Shown one piece after another: positions 8,073 through 15,944 of a DNA stretch of 32,613 nucleotides. This DNA comes from Oligoflexia bacterium (GTDB lineage: Bacteria; Bdellovibrionota; UBA1018). The notes under the pieces are model-generated. The model did no database searches, was not told the DNA's origin, and saw only the letters and a program-made list of their open reading frames with translations. How positions within the stretch are numbered: the first letter of the stretch is position 1; each line of letters begins with the position of its first letter. The position numbers and the translations under genes are program-made. Location of the stretch: NCBI GenBank assembly GCA_903881565.1, contig CAIRTR010000213.1:1-32613 (forward strand), in the 5' to 3' direction.

Positions 8073-8614
8073 TGGAAACTGAAAACTTTCGGCCCTCAAT
8101 TGAAGTGCCAGGTAGTCCTTCACTTGAGGCGCCGAAGTTTGCAGGTTTTTGGGTTCGCTCTTTTGCCGAAGGGATCGATAGCACGGTCCTGAGCCTTGCC
8201 TCCTGGCTTGTTGAATTGGCCCTACTCGGGGGCTATTATTGGTTAGCCCGTCTCTTGGGCCGCGAGCAAGCGGCGTTCATGGATTCCTTTAACGCGCTTT
8301 TTCTCCAGGTTTTCAACCTCGTGATTTACGCCGGGCTTGCGCTCCCTTATTATGTTGTGGGCCATGAGCGCTATGGCACGACATTGGGAAAACGCCCTTT
8401 TCAAGTCTATGTTGTGGATACAGAGTCCTTGGGCAAGATCAGCTCGAAACAGTCGTGGATTCGATGTTTGGCCTACGTTTTGTCCTATCTACCCTTTGGG
8501 GCGGGATTTTTAATGGCCGCTTTTCATCCTGAGAAACGAGCGCTTCACGATTTGATCGCGGGAACCGTCTCCGTCGTGCGGGTAAAAAATGGCCATCGAA
8601 AAACTGCAGTTTGA
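8072..8614 (+). CDS. RDD family membrane protein
   Basis: The GTG at 8072 overlaps the previous stop by one base. The 180-residue product shows the RDD signature: FAGFWVRSFAEGIDS (Arg29 and Asp36) before the first membrane helix, TLGKRPFQVYVVD after the second, and KRALHDLIAGTVSVV (Asp160) at the end. Membrane segments lie at about 38-62, 75-97 and 128-151. RDD proteins are inner-membrane proteins of mostly unknown role; some act as ion/proton antiporters or are linked to cell-envelope functions, so no substrate is given. It overlaps the pseudouridine synthase gene by 26 bases in another frame, as expected of co-transcribed genes. Confidence 0.85.
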   Translation: METENFRPSIEVPGSPSLEAPKFAGFWVRSFAEGIDSTVLSLASWLVELALLGGYYWLARLLGREQAAFMDSFNALFLQVFNLVIYAGLALPYYVVGHERYGTTLGKRPFQVYVVDTESLGKISSKQSWIRCLAYVLSYLPFGAGFLMAAFHPEKRALHDLIAGTVSVVRVKNGHRKTAV

Positions 8615-9554
8615 AGTCAAGCCATCTGAAGACGGGCAGCGGCTTGATCAGGTCCTAGCCTTGTACTGGAGTGGGATCTCTAAATCTAAAGTTCGGAAAC
8701 TCATTGTCGCCGGCGCAGTCTATCTCAATCGAAAACGAATCCGGATCGCATCGCGCTCCCTTCAAAAAGGTTCACGAATTGAAGTTTTTGTGGACTACAA
8801 AAAATTAGAGGATGAAGGGCCGAGCCGTGACCGCAGCTTTACGATGTCCGCGGCCGCCATTCTTTATGAAGACGAATCTCTGATCGTCGTGAACAAGCCT
8901 GCTGGACTCCCAACTCAGCCTACGCTTGATGAAGCGCGCGACAATCTGTACGCATTGATGAAAAAGTTTCTTGCCACACGCGATTCTCGTCCTGATGCCT
9001 ATGTCGGACTCCATCATCGCTTGGATCGCGATACCTCAGGCGTGGTGCTTTTCACCAAGGTTAAAGAAGCCAATGCCGGGGTGTCTGCGTTGTTCTCTGA
9101 GCATCAAGCTGTGAAAATCTATCAAGCGCTCGTTTTGAAGCCCCAGGCATCAAATGCTCTGCTTCAGCAGGGATCAGCTGAAGTCCGAAACTATCTTGCG
9201 AAAAAGCGGGGAGCCGGAAAACGCGCTCGAATCGAAGTGGTGCATTCGGGTGGGGATTTTGCTCATACCCGTTTTAAGGTTCTAAGAGTCGAGGGTCGGG
9301 GCGCGTTAATTGAGGCGCAGCCGTTGACGGGGCGTACCCATCAGATCAGGGTACACCTTGCGAGCTTGGGTTTGCCGATTTTAGGGGATGTGTTTTACGG
9401 AGGCATTGGAAAGATTGGGGAATTTCAGGTGCCCCGATCCATGCTTCATGCGGGTTCCTTGACTTTTGTGCATCCGCTCCTTAAAAAGGAACTCTCAATT
9501 GCGGCCCCTTTACCGGAAGACTTTCGCCCATGTTTCGACGCTCTCAAACGCTAA
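8589..9554 (+). CDS. RluA-family 23S rRNA pseudouridine synthase (RluC/RluD-like)
   Basis: The 321-residue protein begins with an S4 RNA-binding domain (about 14-70, GQRLDQVLALYWSGISKSKV). The catalytic domain carries ILYEDESLIVVNKPAGLPTQ (91-110), the catalytic motif HRLDRDTSG (143-151, Asp146 as nucleophile), and GRTHQIRVHLASLGLPILGD (248-267). These are the hallmarks of the RluA family, which isomerises uridine to pseudouridine in rRNA or tRNA. RluC or RluD would be the nearest E. coli types because of the S4 domain, but the exact site cannot be told. The start lies inside the RDD gene and its end overlaps the first ABC gene by 25 bases. Both overlaps fit one operon. Confidence 0.93.
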   Translation: MAIEKLQFEVKPSEDGQRLDQVLALYWSGISKSKVRKLIVAGAVYLNRKRIRIASRSLQKGSRIEVFVDYKKLEDEGPSRDRSFTMSAAAILYEDESLIVVNKPAGLPTQPTLDEARDNLYALMKKFLATRDSRPDAYVGLHHRLDRDTSGVVLFTKVKEANAGVSALFSEHQAVKIYQALVLKPQASNALLQQGSAEVRNYLAKKRGAGKRARIEVVHSGGDFAHTRFKVLRVEGRGALIEAQPLTGRTHQIRVHLASLGLPILGDVFYGGIGKIGEFQVPRSMLHAGSLTFVHPLLKKELSIAAPLPEDFRPCFDALKR

Positions 9555-11428
9555 AACGCCTGTATGAAGAAAGTTTTCTTTTACGTGAATACCTTTGGAA
9601 ATATCGCAAACTCGTAGGCGCCGGCCTTGCCACCTTATTCGTCTTGGACATCCTCGAAATTCTCCCGCCTTTTTTCATGAAACAAGCGGTCGACGTCGCT
9701 ACGGGCAATGAACCTCTGTCTGTCTTGCGATGGGCCGCTGCTGGCTACATCGGAACAGCGATTGTGCAGGGAATCTGTCGTTACGGCTGGCGGGTGTTTC
9801 TCATTCGCTCCGGCATTCTGGCCGGTCGAGATTTGCGCAATCGTTTTGCTAATCATTTACTGGGATTGTCTGCGAGCTTTTTTGATCGAAAGCGCATTGG
9901 CGAAATGATGTCACTAGCCACGAGCGATGTCGAGGCCGTCAGAGGTGCGGTTGGATCCGGCGTTCTCGTTTTTGCCGACGCCGTATTTTATTTTCTGACC
10001 GTTCCTGTGGCGATGTATTTTCTTTCCCCTCGGCTGACGTTGATCGCGCTTTTGCCTCTGCCGATTGTGCCGTGGATTATTCTGCGCAATGAGCGCGAAA
10101 TGCACCACCGATTTGAAAAAGTTCAAGAGGCTTTTGGCAAGATCTCATCCTTAGCGCAAGAAGGGCTGAGCGGAATTCGCGTTGTCAAAGCTTTTGCCAA
10201 AGAAGAGATTCAGAATCAGAGATTTGAAGAGGCGGGCCAGGCTTATGTCCGCCTGAATATCGAGTTAGCGTGGGTGCGCAGCAGATTTAGTCCCACTCTA
10301 GATTTTTCGATGAGCATAGGTCTGGTTTTGCTTTTGTTTGTGGGGGGGCGTGCCCTAATTCTTGAGGGACTTGAAGGCGGTGCCGCGGGTGCCTTAACGC
10401 TTGGAACTTTTGTCGCATTTCAGCGGTACATTCAGAAAATGGTTTGGCCGATGGCGGCCTTGGGTGTGGCGATCACTTTTTTCCAGCGTTCCAGCACGAG
10501 CTCCATGCGATTCAAAGAGATCTTTGATGAGAAATCCGATGTTCCGGACGCCATTGCCCCGCGCTTACCTGCCGGAGTTGCAGATCTTGGTTCTCTGGCG
10601 CCTCGCGGGTTTCGAACAGCAGGAAGGGTGGAACTTTGCCATTTGAACTTTGCGTACCCTCGCTCTGAGCGACTGATCCTCAATGATATTTCGTTGACGA
10701 TTGAGCCGGGGGAGCGCGTGGCTTTTGTGGGAAGAGTGGGCTCAGGAAAATCCGCTCTCTTGTCCCTCGTGCCACGGCTTTATCCCGTGGGAAAGGGCAT
10801 GATCAAAGTGGATGGGGTGGATATCAATGAATGGCCCCTGGCCGAATTGCGCAGGCAAGTGGGCTATGTCAGTCAAGATGTGTTTCTCTTCAGTGATACC
10901 GTGCGGGAGAATCTCGCTTTAGGGCAAGAAGAGCCGGAGCAATCTGCGCTTCAACAGGCCGTGGAACTCTCGGCTGTGCATGATGAGATCCTGGCTTTGC
11001 GCGAGTCCTTTGCCACTGTCTTAGGTGAGCGCGGTGTGAATTTATCGGGAGGCCAAAAGCAGCGGCTGACGATTGCGCGCGCCTTGGCTAAACACCCTCC
11101 GATTCTTGTATTGGATGACGCCCTCTCATCGGTCGATACCCAGACCGAGGAGAAGATCCTGAGCTCGTTGCGGTCGCGTCCAGGGAGAAACACGGAGCTG
11201 ATCGCGGCGCACCGGATTTCCACGATTCAAGACGCCGATCGAATTGTGGTTTTGGACGGTGGCCGGATCGTGCAGATGGGCCGGCATCGTGATCTTTTGA
11301 TGGATGTGCAAGGGGCCTACTTTGGTTTTTATGAGCAACAAAGAGTGCGCGAAGAGCTTGAACGCTATTCGGAGAGTTTGCCAGATGTTGGGGCAGCTGT
11401 TGGAGTAGAAGTGGGGGTAACCTCGTGA
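9530..11428 (+). CDS. ABC exporter half-transporter, subunit with degenerate catalytic site
   Basis: The 632-residue protein has the type IV exporter layout: six membrane helices in about 28-320, then a nucleotide-binding domain. Walker A is GRVGSGKS (401-408), the Q-loop YVSQDVFLF is at 447-454, the signature is LSGGQ (505-509), and Walker B reads ILVLDDA, so the catalytic Glu is replaced by Asp530. The switch His561 is present. Heterodimeric exporters such as TM287/288 and BmrC/BmrD have exactly this Asp in one partner and Glu in the other. The next gene, overlapping by four bases, supplies the Glu. The pair should export a drug-like or lipid-like substrate; which one is unknown. The C-terminal 35 residues are an extra tail. 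Confidence 0.93.
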   Translation: MFRRSQTLKRLYEESFLLREYLWKYRKLVGAGLATLFVLDILEILPPFFMKQAVDVATGNEPLSVLRWAAAGYIGTAIVQGICRYGWRVFLIRSGILAGRDLRNRFANHLLGLSASFFDRKRIGEMMSLATSDVEAVRGAVGSGVLVFADAVFYFLTVPVAMYFLSPRLTLIALLPLPIVPWIILRNEREMHHRFEKVQEAFGKISSLAQEGLSGIRVVKAFAKEEIQNQRFEEAGQAYVRLNIELAWVRSRFSPTLDFSMSIGLVLLLFVGGRALILEGLEGGAAGALTLGTFVAFQRYIQKMVWPMAALGVAITFFQRSSTSSMRFKEIFDEKSDVPDAIAPRLPAGVADLGSLAPRGFRTAGRVELCHLNFAYPRSERLILNDISLTIEPGERVAFVGRVGSGKSALLSLVPRLYPVGKGMIKVDGVDINEWPLAELRRQVGYVSQDVFLFSDTVRENLALGQEEPEQSALQQAVELSAVHDEILALRESFATVLGERGVNLSGGQKQRLTIARALAKHPPILVLDDALSSVDTQTEEKILSSLRSRPGRNTELIAAHRISTIQDADRIVVLDGGRIVQMGRHRDLLMDVQGAYFGFYEQQRVREELERYSESLPDVGAAVGVEVGVTS

Positions 11429-13203
11429 AATCTTTTTCACATCTCTTGGATGTTGAAGAGCGCGACCCCACCCGCACTCCCCCCGTACAAAAGGCGCACG
11501 TGGTTCGCCTTTTTCGGACCATGTTCAAATATCCTCGGGTTTTTGCTTTGGGGATGCTCAGTGTTCTTGTTGGGATCTTTTGCACACTTTTAGAACCTCG
11601 AATTTTCGGCCTTGCCATTGACGAGGCCATTTTGCCAAAAAACTGGGACCGATTGGTTCAGTTTACGGCTATTTATTTTGTCGTCACCGCCGTAAGGACC
11701 GGGGCGGTCGTTGCCCAGGGCGTCTTGTTTGAATCGCTAGGGCAAAAGGTGTCCCATGACTTGAGGCGAAGTCTTTTTGCGCATATTCAGAGTTTGCCTA
11801 TGAGTCTTTTTGATAAGAATCCCGCAGGCCGGCTTCTGACCCGCGTGACGAACGATATCGCAGCACTTCATGAGATGTTTTCCGCCGGATTTGTCTCGAT
11901 GATTTTCAATATTTTTATGGTGTCGGGAATTTTGCTCTGGCTCCTGAGCTTGAACTTCAAACTGGGCCTGATTGCAGGAGCCGTGTTTCCACTTTTGATG
12001 GTTGCGGCCGCAATGTTTAGTCGTAAACTTCGAGTGGCTTATCGAGCGGCTCGTTCGCGAATGTCGGCTTTGAATTCGTTTTTGGCTGAGAATATTTCGG
12101 GGATGAAAGTGATTCATCTGTTCAATCGCGAGCGCATTCAAGGCGAGCGCTATGAGCGAATTAATGAATGGTATTCTGACGCGCAAATGTCGACGACCCG
12201 AATTTTTTCGATTTTTCACCCGACGATTACGGCTTCAGCAGGACTTTCGATGGCGCTGGTCATCTGGTTTGGTGCGCGAGCAGTTTTGGATCGTGAGATC
12301 CCTTTAGGTATTTTGGTAGCGTACTTTTCTTACGTATTCGCCCTTTTTCAACCGGTGCGCGAAATTGCTGAAAAATGGAATATTTTTCTGGCGGGGATGG
12401 CCGCAGCCGAGCGGGTCTTTTCAGTGTTTGAGTGGAAACCCGAGGTGAATACGGGAGCGGTTTCGGCAAGTGAAGTTCGTGGCCATCTTGTGTTTGAACA
12501 CGTGTGGTTTGCCTACGAAGATCCGGAACGTTGGGTCTTGAAGGACCTCAGTTTCGAAGTGAAGGCTGGCGAGCAAGTAGGGATTGTCGGGCACACCGGG
12601 GCGGGCAAGACGACCCTCATGGCACTTCTGCTGGGTTTTTATCGACCGCAAAGGGGTCGGATCCTTTTGGATGGGATCGATCTTCGCGAATATGATTTGA
12701 AGTCACTCCGGGCCGCCTTCGGAGTCGTGCAACAAGATCCGTTTTTGTTTGCCGGCACGCTGGAAGAGAATCTCAGCTTCTGGGGTGGCAATTTGCCTCC
12801 TTCAAATACGATCGATCTGCATGAGATTTTTGGCGCGAGACTGAAAGAAGGCGCGCTTGCGCTTCATGAGCGGGGGATTAATCTCTCCGTGGGAGAGCGG
12901 CAACTCGTGGCTTTTGCTCGCGCGCTTGCGCAAAATCCAAGGATTTGGATTCTTGATGAAGCCACGGCCAATGTGGATTCTGAATCAGAAGCCGCGGTGA
13001 CGCGGGTGTTAGATCAGGAAACGCGAGGCAAGACCCTTCTCATCGTGGCGCATCGACTTTCGACCGTGCGAGGCGCTCATCAGATTTTGGTTCTTAATAA
13101 AGGCTGTCTTGTTGAAAGTGGAACCCATGAGAGTCTTTGCGCCCATCGCGGACTTTATTCGAGGATGGTGCACTATCAACAGCTGAGTGAGGCGCGTGGG
13201 TAA
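11425..13203 (+). CDS. ABC exporter half-transporter, catalytically complete partner
   Basis: This 592-residue partner begins at a GTG overlapping the previous stop (GTGA). Six helices occupy about 38-325. The nucleotide-binding domain has Walker A GHTGAGKT (389-396), Q-loop VVQQDPFLF (434-442), a deviant signature LSVGE (487-491) and Walker B IWILDE with catalytic Glu512, followed by the ANVDSESE D-loop and an intact switch His in IVAHRLSTV. In heterodimeric exporters the consensus ATP site pairs this Walker A/B with the LSGGQ of the partner, while the degenerate site uses LSVGE and Asp530 of the first subunit. That arrangement matches what is seen. It is followed one base later by the EpmA-like gene. 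Confidence 0.93.
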   Translation: MKSFSHLLDVEERDPTRTPPVQKAHVVRLFRTMFKYPRVFALGMLSVLVGIFCTLLEPRIFGLAIDEAILPKNWDRLVQFTAIYFVVTAVRTGAVVAQGVLFESLGQKVSHDLRRSLFAHIQSLPMSLFDKNPAGRLLTRVTNDIAALHEMFSAGFVSMIFNIFMVSGILLWLLSLNFKLGLIAGAVFPLLMVAAAMFSRKLRVAYRAARSRMSALNSFLAENISGMKVIHLFNRERIQGERYERINEWYSDAQMSTTRIFSIFHPTITASAGLSMALVIWFGARAVLDREIPLGILVAYFSYVFALFQPVREIAEKWNIFLAGMAAAERVFSVFEWKPEVNTGAVSASEVRGHLVFEHVWFAYEDPERWVLKDLSFEVKAGEQVGIVGHTGAGKTTLMALLLGFYRPQRGRILLDGIDLREYDLKSLRAAFGVVQQDPFLFAGTLEENLSFWGGNLPPSNTIDLHEIFGARLKEGALALHERGINLSVGERQLVAFARALAQNPRIWILDEATANVDSESEAAVTRVLDQETRGKTLLIVAHRLSTVRGAHQILVLNKGCLVESGTHESLCAHRGLYSRMVHYQQLSEARG

Positions 13204-13204
13204 T

Positions 13205-14467
13205 ATGCAAAAAGTAACTGGAAGATGTGTTGAGCTGGGCGCCGCTCACTTGATCGTTCGCAATGAAAAGGGCTTTTTCGAGTTTTCAGGAGATTTTCGA
13301 GCTCAGGTCGCGCTTGGGGATATCGTTGAGGCAGGAAGCTCCGTGCGTGTATTAACGCCTAACCGCACGCCCGGGCGCACGATGAAGTGGATGGACCACG
13401 TCTTGGATCCGAGGCGGTTGAAAGCGATTCAAGTCCGGGCTCAGGTTGAAGCCGGCATTCGGCATTTTTTTGGGGGTGAGGGGTTTACGGAGGTCCGGAC
13501 TCCCTTACTTGTTCCAAGCCCTGGCATGGAGCCTCATATCGCGCCGTTTCGAGTGGGGGCACATTCGGCAGAACACTCGGAGTCGTTAGAGTCTGGGGCA
13601 GGTTCACAGGTTTTCCTGCCGACTTCTCCTGAATTTGCAATGAAACGACTGCTCGTGGGCGGGCTTGAGCGGATTTTTCAATTGGCGCCCTCTTTTCGCA
13701 ATGAACCTGTTTCGCCCTCTCATCAACCCGAATTCACGATGCTTGAGTGGTATCGCGCCTATGCAGGGTATGAGCAAATCATGCAGGATACCGAAAGGCT
13801 ATTTGAGAGCATCGCGATCGCACTCTTTGGGCAACCGGTCGTGGTTTTTCAAGGCAAATCCATTTCCTTGAAAACGCCTTGGCCAAGGTTGCAGGTGCGG
13901 GATCTGTTTTTGGAGTTTGCACAGGTGGATCTGGCCGCATGCAGCAAGGCAGAGGATCTGTTGAGACATTGCAAGCGGCTTGGTTTACCTCTATCGCCCG
14001 TCGCAAATGATGGGGGTTGGTTACCGAGCTGGGATGATCTTTATTTTCTGATTTGGCTTAATGTGATTGAACCAAAACTTCCCGATAATCAGGCTGTTTT
14101 GGTGACCCGCTACCCTCCTTCACAGGCAGCGCTCTCCGTCATTGATCAGGACCCGGACGGCACGTCTTGGGCTAAGCGATTTGAGGTCTATGTCGGGGGC
14201 TTGGAGCTTGGAAACGCTTTTGAAGAATTGACCGACCCGGTGGAGCAGCGAAAACGCTTTGTCGAGGACATGCGGCTTCGTAAACTGCTTTACGGTGTTA
14301 CTTTGCTGGAAAGCCCGCTTGATGAAGAGTTCCTGGGCGCTCTCGAAGAGGGGATGCCGCCGGCTGGAGGCATTGCAGTCGGGGTCGATCGGATGGTAAT
14401 GTTGTTTGCAAATGAGCCGGAGCTGGAAAAAACGCTTTGGCTCAAGCCTCATGCAGTGAATCGTTAG
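13205..14467 (+). CDS. epmA: EpmA-like elongation factor P beta-lysine/lysine ligase (PoxA/GenX), with N-terminal extension
   Basis: The protein is a class II lysyl-tRNA synthetase paralogue without an anticodon-binding domain. It shows FLPTSPEFAMKRLLVGG, motif 2 as IFQLAPSFRNE followed by HQPEFTMLEWYR, then YPPSQAALSVID, RFEVYVGGLELGNAFEELTD, and motif 3 GGIAVGVDRMVMLFA. These are EpmA features; EpmA attaches (R)-beta-lysine or lysine to EF-P. About 65 residues precede the usual start of the EpmA core and read like a small beta-barrel (TGRCVELGAAHLIVRNEKGF); E. coli EpmA (325 residues) lacks this. I chose the ATG at 13205, right after the ABC stop; an in-frame GTG at 13187 is possible. No efp or epmB gene is in the window. 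Confidence 0.88.
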   Translation: MQKVTGRCVELGAAHLIVRNEKGFFEFSGDFRAQVALGDIVEAGSSVRVLTPNRTPGRTMKWMDHVLDPRRLKAIQVRAQVEAGIRHFFGGEGFTEVRTPLLVPSPGMEPHIAPFRVGAHSAEHSESLESGAGSQVFLPTSPEFAMKRLLVGGLERIFQLAPSFRNEPVSPSHQPEFTMLEWYRAYAGYEQIMQDTERLFESIAIALFGQPVVVFQGKSISLKTPWPRLQVRDLFLEFAQVDLAACSKAEDLLRHCKRLGLPLSPVANDGGWLPSWDDLYFLIWLNVIEPKLPDNQAVLVTRYPPSQAALSVIDQDPDGTSWAKRFEVYVGGLELGNAFEELTDPVEQRKRFVEDMRLRKLLYGVTLLESPLDEEFLGALEEGMPPAGGIAVGVDRMVMLFANEPELEKTLWLKPHAVNR

Positions 14468-14506
14468 GGGTAGTGGTGAAAGGAGCTCCGTATTTCTTTT
14501 TGGGAC

Positions 14507-15943
14507 TTGAGTAGAATTCCTAGTCGCTTGGACCTCAAGGCTAAGATTAGTCTTGTTCTGGGTTTAGTGATTCTGCCCACATTTTTGCTTGTGACCGTTG
14601 TGGAGAATCAGCTCACTCATCCTCTCTTGTCCGAGGATTTGCGGCAGATTGGCATTAATTCCGCCAAGACACTCGCCGCCGAAATTGTCACGAGTCGACT
14701 GCTCTCAAATCCAAACCCCACAGCAGCCATTGAGAGCCGCATTCAGAACGTCCTCTTTGCTCAGCCTAATATTGTTCGAGTGGATGTTTTGGTGCGGGAT
14801 CAGATTACGGGCCTCATCCAATCGGTGGGATCCAATTTTGAACCCGACGAGGGCGATTCTCCCGCTGCTGTTTTCCCGTGGACTGATGTAGTGAGCTCTG
14901 AGTTTCGCAATGACGACAATGGCAATGGGTTGTGGGAGATAGCGGTTCCGATTGAGCAGTGGGGCCGAGATTTCAAAAGCCCTAAAAAGACCTTGGGGAA
15001 TGTCAGGCTCGCTATCTCAATGAAACTTGTAGATCAGATTGTTTCGACTTTGTGGCGTATCACGGCCACCGGCGCCGCTTTTAGTGTGGTGGCTCTGTTT
15101 CTTGTCTTGAGTTTCTTTTTGCGAAAAGCGATCAGCAACGATCGCAAACTCCTTCAAGCTGAAAATCAGAATCTCCAGCTCTCTCAGCAGCTGCATGAAG
15201 CCCAGCGCCAGGTGATGAATACGGAAAAGTTGGCGGTTTTAGGGCAGCTGACCGCGAGTTTTGCACATGAGATAGGAACGCCGCTGAATGCCATCGGGGG
15301 ACATTTGCAGTTGCTGCGAGAAGAAGTGGTTCGCACCGGCGTTGAAGTTCCGAAATCTACGCCTGAGCGTTTTGATTTGATCAATGGGCAGGTGGAGAAG
15401 ATTGCGCTAATCGTGAAGGGGTTTCTGCAGCGTTCGGCTAAGCCGGTTTCTCAAACGCAGCTTGTGGATCTGAATCAAATTTTGGAAAAATCGGTGAGTA
15501 TTGTCAGGCCTCGTATTGATTCGATGGGGGTCGAGGTTCGGCGGAAATTGGATCGAACTCTTGGACCTCTTCGAGTGGTCCCGATGGATTTGGAGCAAGT
15601 GTTCCTGAATCTTCTCAATAATTCATTGGACAGCCTAAGTGCAAAGACTCAGCGCAAGGAGCGACCGAAGCTATTATTAGAGGTTTCTTCTCATCTTCAG
15701 CGCGAAGAGGGGCAGGAGTGGGCAGAATTGAGCGTTTATGATACAGGTGAGGGAATTAAGAAGTCAGATTTAGGAAACGTCTCAAAACCCTTTTTCACGA
15801 CCAAGCGCCCTGATCAGGGAACGGGGTTGGGGCTGACGATCTGCAAGCAGCTTGCCCAAAAGTATGGGGGGCGGCTGGATTTGGATTCGCGCGAAGGAGC
15901 TTGGACGCGTGTGGTGGTCAGGATTCCTTATCATGGGGCATAA
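14507..15943 (+). CDS. Sensor histidine kinase, NtrB/ZraS-like, two membrane segments
   Basis: The 478-residue kinase has a first membrane helix at about 14-32, a periplasmic sensor region of about 150 residues without a domain I recognise, a second helix at about 183-205, and a coiled linker. The HisKA box is SFAHEIGTPLNAI (phospho-acceptor His254). The ATPase domain has the N-box EQVFLNLLNNSLDSL (363-377), G1 DTGEGI (412-417), F-box KPFFTTK and G2 GTGLGLTICKQLA. It should phosphorylate the regulator encoded two bases downstream. The TTG start at 14507 is 21 bases from the nearest ribosome-binding site (AAAGGAG, 14479-14485); an in-frame ATT at 14492 would be at ideal spacing, so the start is unsettled. 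Confidence 0.92.
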   Translation: MSRIPSRLDLKAKISLVLGLVILPTFLLVTVVENQLTHPLLSEDLRQIGINSAKTLAAEIVTSRLLSNPNPTAAIESRIQNVLFAQPNIVRVDVLVRDQITGLIQSVGSNFEPDEGDSPAAVFPWTDVVSSEFRNDDNGNGLWEIAVPIEQWGRDFKSPKKTLGNVRLAISMKLVDQIVSTLWRITATGAAFSVVALFLVLSFFLRKAISNDRKLLQAENQNLQLSQQLHEAQRQVMNTEKLAVLGQLTASFAHEIGTPLNAIGGHLQLLREEVVRTGVEVPKSTPERFDLINGQVEKIALIVKGFLQRSAKPVSQTQLVDLNQILEKSVSIVRPRIDSMGVEVRRKLDRTLGPLRVVPMDLEQVFLNLLNNSLDSLSAKTQRKERPKLLLEVSSHLQREEGQEWAELSVYDTGEGIKKSDLGNVSKPFFTTKRPDQGTGLGLTICKQLAQKYGGRLDLDSREGAWTRVVVRIPYHGA

Positions 15944-15944
15944 A

